DNA of 6,777 nucleotides from BRH-c25 sp964447145 (GTDB lineage: Bacteria > Bacillota > Clostridia > Lutisporales > Lutisporaceae). The stretch covers positions 1 to 6,777 of the forward strand of contig CAYURW010000123.1 in assembly GCA_964447145.1 (NCBI GenBank). The letters are read 5' to 3'. A model generated the notes under the pieces. The model searched no databases and was not told the origin of the DNA. It was given only the letters and a program-made list of their open reading frames with translations. Position 1 is the stretch's first letter; every line of letters starts with the position of its first letter. A program made the translations under genes and the position numbers. This document shows positions 1-5,698 of this stretch, one piece after another.

Positions 1-1051
1 CCTCAAACTGACCACGGAGTTGCTGAAGCACAAAATTCTCTGTAAGTGCACCTTTGAACTGATAGTCACTCTTTAAAAGAATCGCCGCATTATCAACCCC
101 CGCCATGTGCTTGAGCAGTCCGGTGTCAAATAGAAAGAGCTTGAAATAATTAAGCTGGTCAAAGAATTTAAGTGGATGCTCCGGTTTTGATACGTTATAC
201 ACACGGGTCAGCATTCCCGCAGAAACAAGCCATTCGATAGCTTCCTCAAACTCTCTCGCTCTTGCTCCCTCCCTGATGCAACCGTAAATGAATTTTTCAT
301 TTCCTTTGGCAAGCTGAGAAACAATGCTGCGGAAAACCAGAAGAATTCGTCCCGCATTCACCTTGCCGTTGTGCTTCGAAAAATCGTTTTCGTAAATAGT
401 AACAAGCTCGCCTTGAATCTTCCGGATCCTCCGCGGGTCTTTATACCGAATCCAGGATGCGACGCATTCAGGCAGTCCCCCAATAATCAGATAATAATTG
501 TAAGCTTCAAGCAAACGGTTATGAAAAATCTCCTCTATAGGCCGCCCTTTTTGGATTTGCTCATAAAAGCTGAAAAGCGGCGGGTCTATAGCTGCGATAA
601 ATTCATCAAAGGACAACGGATACAGGTCAATCAGGTTAACCATTCCGACCGGGTAAGACTTCGGTTTTTCCAAAAGTGTACCAAGCAGACTGCCTGCTGC
701 AAGCACATGATGTTCATTGGCTTTTTCTTTGAAATACTTCAGAGTGTTCAGTGCGGCGGAGCATTCCTGTATCTCGTCAAAAACAATCAGTGTTTTGCCC
801 GGCTCAATCTTTTGATCTGCCAAAATCCCAAGCATGTCTATAATGCGCTCAGGTTTTTTATTCTGCTCAAATATTGATGCAAGCTGATCTTCTTCATCGA
901 AATTAAAATAGACGTAGCTTTCGTACTTTGTCCGTCCAAACTCCTTCATCAGCCAGGTTTTTCCGACCTGCCTCGCTCCCTTCAGTATCAAAGGTTTTCT
1001 CTCTGGATCGTTTTTCCATTCGATGAGTTTATTAAAAACATTTCTGTTCAA
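1..1051 (-). CDS. AAA ATPase with DUF4143 domain (AAA_14 family), 3' end cut by window edge
   Basis: The minus-strand frame is open from a TTG start at 1051 to the left edge, giving 350 residues. Residues 25-32 read GARQVGKT (Walker A). Residues 87-95 read TLIVFDEIQ (Walker B with catalytic Glu). AAGSLLG follows at about 118-124 (sensor-like), then LYPLSFDEF at about 143-151. The second half carries the DUF4143 signatures GGLPE, IYENDF, LFDTGLLKHM and a final TENFVLQQL. This is the AAA_14 plus DUF4143 architecture of cytoplasmic ATPases whose cellular role is mostly unknown. Family members usually run past 400 residues, so some tens of residues are probably missing beyond the edge. TTG is chosen because a TAA lies in frame a few codons upstream, GGGGGTG sits 5 nt before it, and the first in-frame ATG falls after the Walker A motif. 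No frameshift or internal stop is seen. It is divergent from the lipoprotein gene across a long spacer. Function beyond ATP binding is not inferred. Confidence 0.92.
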   Translation of the reverse strand, partial: MNRNVFNKLIEWKNDPERKPLILKGARQVGKTWLMKEFGRTKYESYVYFNFDEEDQLASIFEQNKKPERIIDMLGILADQKIEPGKTLIVFDEIQECSAALNTLKYFKEKANEHHVLAAGSLLGTLLEKPKSYPVGMVNLIDLYPLSFDEFIAAIDPPLFSFYEQIQKGRPIEEIFHNRLLEAYNYYLIIGGLPECVASWIRYKDPRRIRKIQGELVTIYENDFSKHNGKVNAGRILLVFRSIVSQLAKGNEKFIYGCIREGARAREFEEAIEWLVSAGMLTRVYNVSKPEHPLKFFDQLNYFKLFLFDTGLLKHMAGVDNAAILLKSDYQFKGALTENFVLQQLRGQFE

Positions 1052-1056
1052 AAAAA

Positions 1057-1063
1057 CACCCCC
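1057..1063 (-). promoter_or_regulatory. Ribosome binding site deciding the TTG start
   Basis: GGGGGTG on the minus strand lies 5 nt upstream of TTG at 1051. It supports this start because no ATG or GTG is available in frame between the upstream stop and the Walker A motif. Its first G also falls in a small hairpin (CGCAA 1063-1067 with TTGCG 1074-1078, as read on the plus strand), which could partly mask it. Confidence 0.55.
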
Positions 1064-1083
1064 GCAACTTTACTTGCGAGGAG

Positions 1084-1112
1084 AGCATAACACATAATTG
1101 CAATATTTTCAA
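1084..1112 (-). promoter_or_regulatory. Sigma-A-like promoter of the DUF4143 ATPase gene
   Basis: On the minus strand, TTGAAA (1112-1107) and TATGCT (1089-1084) are separated by exactly 17 bases. The -10 is preceded by TGT, an extended -10 (TGn) arrangement. Transcription would begin near 1077 and leave a leader of only about 25 nt before the TTG start at 1051. Both hexamers match the housekeeping consensus at four or more positions. Prediction by eye only. Confidence 0.55.
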
Positions 1113-1775
1113 GCTATATTTTACACATTATTTCAACTTTTACTGACATGGTATTGCACACTATTACAAATAGTGGTGCCCTAAATGGGCTGTATAATTA
1201 GCTGATGTCTATACTAAAATGTATAGTTATGCACCCATGATGCAACATTTCATATTTCTCACCATTGCTTCGATTTTCGATTCTATCAATGGGAACACAC
1301 TTCAAAAATATAGGTTTGTTACCCTTTGCCATTATGTCATAATGTTTACTCAAAACAACAATTCCCATGAATATAATTCAGCCGTGATAAGAGTATATGA
1401 CAATATAAGGTTTTTTCTGTATAGGGAAGCAACTTTTACTGTCGCAGGCTCCAATGGGTGAAGACGAATACTTACAATGGCTGCACGTCCTTTGTAAATC
1501 TGGCATATTCCCATTAATTAGGTACAACTACATTGTATTATTCATTTGGGAGATTTATAATATTCTTACATACTTCGACAATAGTTATAGCATATGGATT
1601 ACATTTCCCGAAGGGAAGGGCAAATGGGTTAAACTTAGCACAATGCGGGGTCGACGTACTCTGCGGTAACGTCCATATTCTCGAAATGCATTGGAAATTG
1701 CAGTTTTCAAATATACCCGATACTGTGAAGCATAGATTCTGAATATAGAAAGAATGAAGGAAGAAGAAGGATAAA
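1113..1775. other. Long gene-free AT-rich interval with inverted repeats
   Basis: No convincing gene lies between the ATPase promoter and the ribosome site of the lipoprotein. The open frames here (1219-1461, 1454-1669, 1533-1742, plus strand) lack good ribosome sites, overlap one another, and have aromatic- and Ile-rich compositions typical of translated AT-rich noncoding DNA. Visible structure is an imperfect hairpin at 1156-1179, GCCC/GGGC arms at 1178-1190, and CTATAC/GTATAG arms at 1209-1226. The stretch must contain the promoter of the lipoprotein gene, but I see no well-matched pair of hexamers. The best guess (TTGCAG, 17 bases, TACTGT, about 1697-1725) matches only three of six positions in each box. 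An unrecognised small RNA or a decayed gene cannot be excluded. Confidence 0.5.
1156..1179. repeat. Imperfect inverted repeat, 10-bp stem with one bulge
   Basis: GCACACTATT at 1156-1165 pairs with AATAGT (1169-1174) and GTGC (1176-1179) around an ACA loop, leaving G1175 bulged. The central CACTATT/AATAGTG part is a perfect 7-bp inverted repeat. No T-run follows on either strand, so it is not an obvious terminator. It lies upstream of the -35 of the leftward ATPase gene, so an operator is possible but unproven. Confidence 0.45.
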
Positions 1776-1781
1776 AGGGGG
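1776..1781 (+). promoter_or_regulatory. Ribosome binding site of the LRR lipoprotein
   Basis: AGGGGG lies 6 nt before the ATG at 1788, inside a purine-rich run that starts near 1748. It fixes the start that also gives a proper lipoprotein signal peptide. Confidence 0.75.
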
Positions 1782-1787
1782 CATTTT

Positions 1788-3323
1788 ATGAAAAGAACAC
1801 TATTTGTATTGTTGACTGCCTTGTTGGCTATAGGAGTTACTGCCTGCAGTGCACCCACCACAACGGTGCCCGAAGCCGTGACGTTCGCCGACCCCGTGCT
1901 TGCGGCAATGGTGTGCGAATCGATGGGAAAGCCCGAGGGCAAAATCACTGCAGCGGAGGCAGAAGCAGTTACCAGGCTGAGTCTCAGCAATGAGTGGCGG
2001 CGGTATATTTTGGAAGAGATACCGGTTAGAGATATCGGCGGGCTGGAATATTTCAAAAACCTTGAAAGCCTTGATCTATCCTTCCACGCAATCACCGATA
2101 TTACACCGCTGGCGGGGATGAAAAAACTCACCACACTGTCGCTGGGGGGCAATCCGATTAATGATATCGGAGCTCTCGCCGAACTAACAAGTCTAAAGGT
2201 GTTGACGCTTTCCAGCTGTGCGGCGCAGGACTACAACCCGCTTTCGGAGCTTGTCAACCTGAATTTTTTGATGCTGAACAATTCGGCACTCACTGACGTG
2301 ATGCCGCTGGTTCCGCTTACAAGCCTAAAGCATCTGTATCTGGCAGGCTGCCCCATAAGCAACCTTTTTCCGCTGTCGGATATCTACCAAGGCTTGGAGC
2401 AAAAGGATTTCACCATTGCGTTCACACTTGCCGAGCTTGGGTTTTCCATGGATAACGGAAGCAAACAGGCGATCTATGACGACGAAAGGGCATCCGTGCG
2501 CATCAACCACATTGAATGGGGCACTCCTCCGGGAGATTGGATGAAAAACTGCGTCCGGACAGTTTTTGCAAAGAACGGATATAAGATAGATATCGGCTAT
2601 TACCCAAATTTCGACGCATATGTAATGATGGCGCATAAGAACGGACTGGCAATGAACTATTTGTATTACCATGCCAAAGACAGCTTTACCTTTGCGATAG
2701 GGGATCGCAGGAGCTCTGAGCAAACCGTGGGCGAGTTGTTTTCAGTTACGGATGCCAAAGATATATTGCTTTTGCCTGTTCAGACTTTTAATAATATTCT
2801 TACAGAGGCGTTAGGTATCTCTGCTAATACTCTTTTTGAGATGCCCTTTGATGAAGCAGATGACACATTGCCGTCTCCCTACGAGAGGTTAGGCTTTACT
2901 TTGCTCGACTATAAAGGAACCTGCTTATATGAGGAGCAGACCCCGCATAAACTGGACATTTCCATTCACCGGACAGAATGGGATGAAAATGCGCCTGCCG
3001 AGAATCGAGTGGACTGGAGCATAGAATTTAATGATTTTGATGTGAACGGCTATAAGCTTCAGATTCTATATTTTGAAGCTGAGGGAAAGTATATCATTTC
3101 CATCGAGAAGAACGGGGCGCAAGCCCATTTTGAAACCCGGCCTGCGGCGGGAGAACGTGGCTGGGAGTATCCCGACCCGGATACGGCGCATCGTTTGTTT
3201 AATGATGCTTTTGGAACTGAAGGTAAAGAATTATATGATAAGCCGTTGGCCTACTTTGAGCAGGTGGTTCAGGAGCGTTTTGGCATGAGCATAAATGAGC
3301 TTTATGCGCTGCCGGTGAAATAG
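1788..3323 (+). CDS. Leucine-rich-repeat lipoprotein with duplicated C-terminal module
   Basis: A 511-residue predicted surface lipoprotein. Residues 1-20 form a lipoprotein signal peptide: KR, a hydrophobic core, then lipobox V-T-A-C with Cys20 as the lipidation site. Residues 31-62 resemble the cap that precedes LRRs in clostridial proteins (VTFADPVLAAMV, then ITAAEAEAVTRL). Five 22-residue repeats of the SDS22/internalin type follow at 91-112, 113-134, 135-156, 157-178 and 179-200, with the pattern LxxLxLxxxxIxDxxPLxxLx; an earlier, less regular one lies at 61-90. The C-terminal part (about 214-509) has two diverged copies of one module, at 214-353 and 365-509 (see findings). The LRR fold suggests protein or ligand binding outside the membrane; no enzyme motif is visible. 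It stands alone, with its own ribosome site, and no clear terminator follows. Fold confidence is high; function is unknown. Confidence 0.9.
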   Translation: MKRTLFVLLTALLAIGVTACSAPTTTVPEAVTFADPVLAAMVCESMGKPEGKITAAEAEAVTRLSLSNEWRRYILEEIPVRDIGGLEYFKNLESLDLSFHAITDITPLAGMKKLTTLSLGGNPINDIGALAELTSLKVLTLSSCAAQDYNPLSELVNLNFLMLNNSALTDVMPLVPLTSLKHLYLAGCPISNLFPLSDIYQGLEQKDFTIAFTLAELGFSMDNGSKQAIYDDERASVRINHIEWGTPPGDWMKNCVRTVFAKNGYKIDIGYYPNFDAYVMMAHKNGLAMNYLYYHAKDSFTFAIGDRRSSEQTVGELFSVTDAKDILLLPVQTFNNILTEALGISANTLFEMPFDEADDTLPSPYERLGFTLLDYKGTCLYEEQTPHKLDISIHRTEWDENAPAENRVDWSIEFNDFDVNGYKLQILYFEAEGKYIISIEKNGAQAHFETRPAAGERGWEYPDPDTAHRLFNDAFGTEGKELYDKPLAYFEQVVQERFGMSINELYALPVK

Positions 3324-3411
3324 TAATATTAGACATGTGAATATATTACGTAGAAAATAGCAGGAAATATCATGCAGCCCCCCCTCAGGAAAGTCCACAC
3401 TTCCCAGGTAG
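3324..3411. other. Spacer after the lipoprotein gene, no clear terminator
   Basis: A 7-bp AT-rich inverted repeat, GTAATAT (3323-3329) with ATATTAC (3343-3349), begins at the last base of the stop codon. Its 13-nt loop, weak stem and lack of a T-run make it a poor intrinsic terminator. Nothing else is recognised before the hydrolase remnant. Confidence 0.4.
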
Positions 3412-3642
3412 AAGGATTTAGGCCGGAGCGGAGGATGCAGTAAAACTTTTTACCGTTGGTGCCCCGGCCTTGCAAAAGACGGCAAGCCCTTAGCAGCCCG
3501 CAGTTATGAATTCAGCCATACATCTGAGGATTTCTGTCTTGTAAGGACCTCTGTGAAAGGGAAGCATACCCACATAGGTACCAGCGTTCTTCATTTTGTA
3601 AGGGATGAGGGCCTCAATGAGCACGGCCTGTCTGTAACTTAA
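3412..3642 (+). pseudogene. Remnant of a C45 / linear-amide hydrolase (penicillin acylase-like)
   Basis: Read in the plus frame starting at 3412 (after a TAG at 3409-3411) and ending at TAA 3640-3642, the translation contains a GGC-S segment from 3433, then DGKPLAARSYEFSHTSEDF, LVRTSVKGKHTHIGTSVLHF and RDEGLNEHGLSVT. These match the spacing of the C45/Ntn-hydrolase family: a nucleophile Cys, then GRNYDFS, then T-x-x-x-G-x-x-x-H-I-G-x-S, then R-x-x-G-x-NEHGL-x-V. Such enzymes cleave linear amide bonds. Only about 70 codons near the N-terminus survive out of an expected 300 or more. There is no start codon with a ribosome site, and the match stops right after the NEHGL block. Upstream and downstream parts are lost or scrambled. 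It stands just before another broken gene, so this is a decay zone. Family assignment is by recalled motif only; a frameshifted 5' part could lie in 3372-3411 but is not recognisable. Confidence 0.65.
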
Positions 3643-3657
3643 TATGATTGTTTCGGA

Positions 3658-3695
3658 CAAATCAGGCAATGGGACGTTTGGCAGACTCTGATTTG
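3658..3695. repeat. 8-bp perfect inverted repeat before the broken AraC gene
   Basis: CAAATCAG (3658-3665) and CTGATTTG (3688-3695) are perfect reverse complements separated by 22 nt. They end 5 nt before the AAGGAG ribosome site of the regulator pseudogene. The position would suit an operator, but an 8-bp pair at this distance can occur by chance in a window this size. Confidence 0.35.
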
Positions 3696-3700
3696 AAATT

Positions 3701-3706
3701 AAGGAG
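3701..3706 (+). promoter_or_regulatory. Ribosome binding site of the AraC-type pseudogene
   Basis: A perfect AAGGAG lies 7 nt before ATG 3714. Its survival in front of a broken gene shows that the reading frame beginning MDYRKSLEQA was once translated, and it identifies the original start. Confidence 0.75.
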
Positions 3707-3713
3707 TATCCTT

Positions 3714-4207
3714 ATGGACTACAGGAAATCTCTTGAACAAGCGGTTATATATATGCAAACCACTTGTGCTGCGATATCAGAATGGATGATGTGGCAAAGG
3801 CTGCCCTCATTGGAAGTAAGGGACCTCTAGACACAGGCATGCTGGACCATTTGATCCATAATGTGACTGTGCATCCTAAGATTATTGAGCTGACGGTGAT
3901 CAATGTCGCCGGACTCCGCGGGGAAACCACATTGAGAGATAACCGCCTCCGGGAACTGTGGAGCCGTGCCAGTGCGCTCTACACGCAAATTCCCGGCAAG
4001 GTGCTCCCCGGCGGCCGCTATGCCGTGTTTACCCACCGGGGCACTTTGCAGAAGCTGCCCCAAACCTTTGACTACATATGGGGGACCTGGTTTCTCACTT
4101 CAGAGGAAGAAATAGACTTCCGGGAAGACTTCGAACTGTATGACGAACATTTCTTGGGGTATGAACAACCGGACTCAGAGGTTGACTTATATATCCCTGT
4201 AAAGTGA
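3714..4207 (+). pseudogene. AraC-family regulator with GyrI-like effector domain, broken by frameshift and deletions
   Basis: From ATG 3714 the frame reads MDYRKSLEQAVIYMQT, the usual start of AraC regulators, then runs out of frame and stops at a TAG near 3828. From about 3764 the other frame continues with LCCDIRMDDVAKAAL, the normal first-helix region. Adding one base near 3759-3763 restores YMQTHLCCDIRMDDVAKAA, so a one-base deletion is the simplest explanation. After KAAL nearly the whole double helix-turn-helix (roughly 85-90 residues in relatives) is missing. The sequence then enters the effector domain: VHPKIIELTVINVAGLRGET, a second gap of about 50 residues before PGGRYAVFTHRG, and FDYIWGTW, DFELYDEHF and PDSEVDLYIPVK to the true C-terminus at TGA 4205-4207. 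About 164 codons remain of a family near 290. It cannot make a DNA-binding regulator. It is convergent with trpF, 8 nt away. Confidence 0.85.
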
Positions 4208-4215
4208 TAACCGGT

Positions 4216-4923
4216 TCAGTGACCTTGTTTATTATTCTTCTGCGCTGCTGCAGAATTATGTGCTGTACCTATCCTCTGGCACTTAACTCTGCTTTTTAGG
4301 CCGGGCGCATCCTCGGTCCCGGTAAGGATATCAACTCCATAAGGAGCTGCTTCTTTGAGGATCCGTCCAATATTGTCTCCCGTTATACCCCCTGCAAGTA
4401 TAACAGGTTTTTCAGAAATACTTACTATATAACGGCAAAAGTCAATGTCGGGTTCCCGGGAAGAAAGTGCCGGAGAGGCTGCGCAGCGGGAATCTATTAA
4501 AATTGCAGCGACCCCGGTATTCGACAGGGCTGCAACAGCTTCGGCAACCGAGGCAAATTCCGGCATTTCACAGCTCCCGTCCTCTTTTACCGGAACGGAC
4601 TTTATTGTTTTTATTCCAAAGTGCAGCAGGGCCTCCGCCAGGTACCTTGTCTCTTCAAGGGTTTCTCTGTAATGCAGCTGTATATAGTCAGGCTTAAGGG
4701 AGGCTGCAAGGGATAGTATATCCTCCTTCCGTCCCCCGGTCACAATGCAGCTTCCGGCTACGTTAGGGGCACAGGCAATCAGCTCTCTTGCCCGCTCCTC
4801 CGTAATGTTCCAGGGCACGGGGACCGGATAATTGACTACAAAACCGAGAATATCCGCACCAAAAGAGGCACAAATCCTTATATCTGTCTCGTTCATCAGT
4901 CCGCAAATTTTAAGCTTTGTCAT
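4216..4923 (-). CDS. trpF: Divergent phosphoribosylanthranilate isomerase (TrpF-like)
   Basis: A 235-residue protein of the (beta/alpha)8 TrpF family, which rearranges N-(5'-phosphoribosyl)anthranilate to the CdRP enol product in tryptophan synthesis. Seen: KICGL at 5-9 with catalytic Cys7, GADILGFVV at 22-30, YIQLH at 80-84, ILID with Asp144 at the place of the catalytic Asp, VILAGGITGDNI at 174-185 and GVDILTGTEDAPGLKS at 196-211. Missing: the basic S-(P/K)-(S/K)-R motif after strand 2, replaced by NYPVPVPWNI at 31-40, and the GGSGK-type loop after Asp144, replaced by ASPALSSRE. The start at 4923 is chosen because it sits directly before the family N-terminus and has GGGGGTGAT just upstream; the frame extends to 5094 only as a run-over into trpC. 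The 49-nt gap after trpC suggests co-transcription. The last 15 or so residues are a non-conserved tail. No trpB/trpA follow. Family is secure; exact substrate is less so. Confidence 0.83.
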   Translation of the reverse strand: MTKLKICGLMNETDIRICASFGADILGFVVNYPVPVPWNITEERARELIACAPNVAGSCIVTGGRKEDILSLAASLKPDYIQLHYRETLEETRYLAEALLHFGIKTIKSVPVKEDGSCEMPEFASVAEAVAALSNTGVAAILIDSRCAASPALSSREPDIDFCRYIVSISEKPVILAGGITGDNIGRILKEAAPYGVDILTGTEDAPGLKSRVKCQRIGTAHNSAAAQKNNKQGH

Positions 4924-4926
4924 ATT

Positions 4927-4935
4927 ATCACCCCC
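4927..4935 (-). promoter_or_regulatory. Ribosome binding site deciding the trpF start
   Basis: GGGGGTGAT on the minus strand, 3 nt before ATG 4923. It fixes the trpF start over the much longer in-frame extension to 5094, which would overlap trpC and add residues with no family match. Confidence 0.65.
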
Positions 4936-4972
4936 ATTGCAAAAATCTCTCAGGATTCTCTGTCTACAGCCT

Positions 4973-5698
4973 TCAATACGGACATACCGCCCCGTTGCAA
5001 AGCAACTTATAGTATTCCGCAGGGTCCTCTGCTTGCAGGAGCGCCGTTCCGATAAGAAGGGCATCAGCCCCCGCATCCATAGCAGCACACACATCTGCCA
5101 GGGTATAAATACCGCTTTCGTTTATTATCAATGCATCCTTTGGCGCCTGCCGGAGGAGTTCAAGCATTTGGTGCACTGTGCCATTGTCAAGCTCCAAATT
5201 AATGATATCTCTGTTATTTACTCCTATGAGCTTTGCCCCCAATTCCGCAGATACCTCCAGTTCCTTTTCAGTATGGACCTCAACGAGCACCTCCAGCCCC
5301 AACTCATGGGCTGCAAGAAAAAGGCTCTTCAGTTGCTTGGTGCTTAGCATGGAGCATATGAGAAGAACTGCGGAGGCGCCCGCATTCACTGTATCCTCAA
5401 GCCCCCTTACATCTGTTATAAAGTCCTTCCGCAGTACGGGCAAGCCGCTGACCTTGGCAACCTGTCCCAAGGTTCTCAGGGAGCCATGGAAATGATCTCT
5501 CTCAGTAACTACTGAAAGAGCAGGAGCCCCCGCATTCTTAAAAATTAAGGCCAGTTCCTGGCATGTATGCCCCCGTAGCAAATCCCCTTCCTTTGGGGAA
5601 TATGTCTTTATATCAACGATTATCGGAATCCTTCCCTGCTCCGCAGTACTCTTCAGGGCCCTTGAAAATTTTCTCTCCATATCATGAAAGGAAGGCAT
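4973..5698 (-). CDS. trpC: Indole-3-glycerol phosphate synthase, short N-terminus
   Basis: A 241-residue (beta/alpha)8 enzyme that closes and decarboxylates CdRP to indole-3-glycerol phosphate. Motifs in order: IIVDIKTYSPKEGDL at 26-40 (Lys31 of the E-x-K motif, but Asp29 in place of Glu), LSVVTERDHFHGS at 61-73, PVLRKDFI at 87-94 (Lys91, the general acid position), VLVEVH at 137-142 (Glu140, general base position), IGVNNRDI at 158-165 (Asn161 and Arg163, carboxylate binding), INESGI at 192-197 and ALLIGTALL at 213-221. Typical family members have about 250-270 residues; here only 25 or so precede the first strand, so most of the N-terminal extension is absent. The start at 5698 overlaps the end of trpD by 17 nt and has AAAAGG 6 nt upstream; Met7 has no ribosome site. 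The overlap implies translational coupling with trpD. Confidence 0.92.
   Translation of the reverse strand: MPSFHDMERKFSRALKSTAEQGRIPIIVDIKTYSPKEGDLLRGHTCQELALIFKNAGAPALSVVTERDHFHGSLRTLGQVAKVSGLPVLRKDFITDVRGLEDTVNAGASAVLLICSMLSTKQLKSLFLAAHELGLEVLVEVHTEKELEVSAELGAKLIGVNNRDIINLELDNGTVHQMLELLRQAPKDALIINESGIYTLADVCAAMDAGADALLIGTALLQAEDPAEYYKLLCNGAVCPY

Noticed and set aside
371..877. Plus-strand open frame of 168 codons.
   Set aside because: It is antisense to the well-supported DUF4143 ATPase and has no recognisable domain.
1219..1742. Three short overlapping plus-strand open frames (1219-1461, 1454-1669, 1533-1742) as small genes.
   Set aside because: None has a good ribosome site; they overlap, and their composition reads like translated AT-rich spacer.
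1538..2152. Minus-strand 204-codon open frame.
   Set aside because: Half of it is antisense to the lipoprotein signal peptide and LRR region; no motif or ribosome site.
3387..3396. AGGAAAGTCC resembles the conserved GAGGAAAGUCC block of bacterial RNase P RNA.
   Set aside because: The block is not followed by the other conserved RNase P elements, no closing strand of helix P1 is found, and the next 230 bases translate into a C45 hydrolase remnant on the plus strand.
3460..3630. Minus-strand reading with a protein-like stretch (YVGMLPFHRGPYKTEILRCM).
   Set aside because: It is interrupted by stops and is the shadow of the plus-strand C45 remnant, whose motifs fit a known family in order and spacing.
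4238..4255. TTCTGC/GCAGAA inverted repeat near the convergent ends of trpF and the AraC pseudogene, as a bidirectional terminator.
   Set aside because: It lies inside trpF, has a 6-bp stem, and neither side is followed by a run of T.
4924..5094. N-terminal extension of the trpF frame to ATG 5094 (57 extra residues).
   Set aside because: The extra residues overlap the 3' part of trpC and have no family match; KICGL stands at the normal position only when Met at 4923 is the start, which has its own ribosome site.
4832..5347. Plus-strand open frame of 171 codons.
   Set aside because: It is antisense to trpF and trpC, both supported by catalytic motifs.
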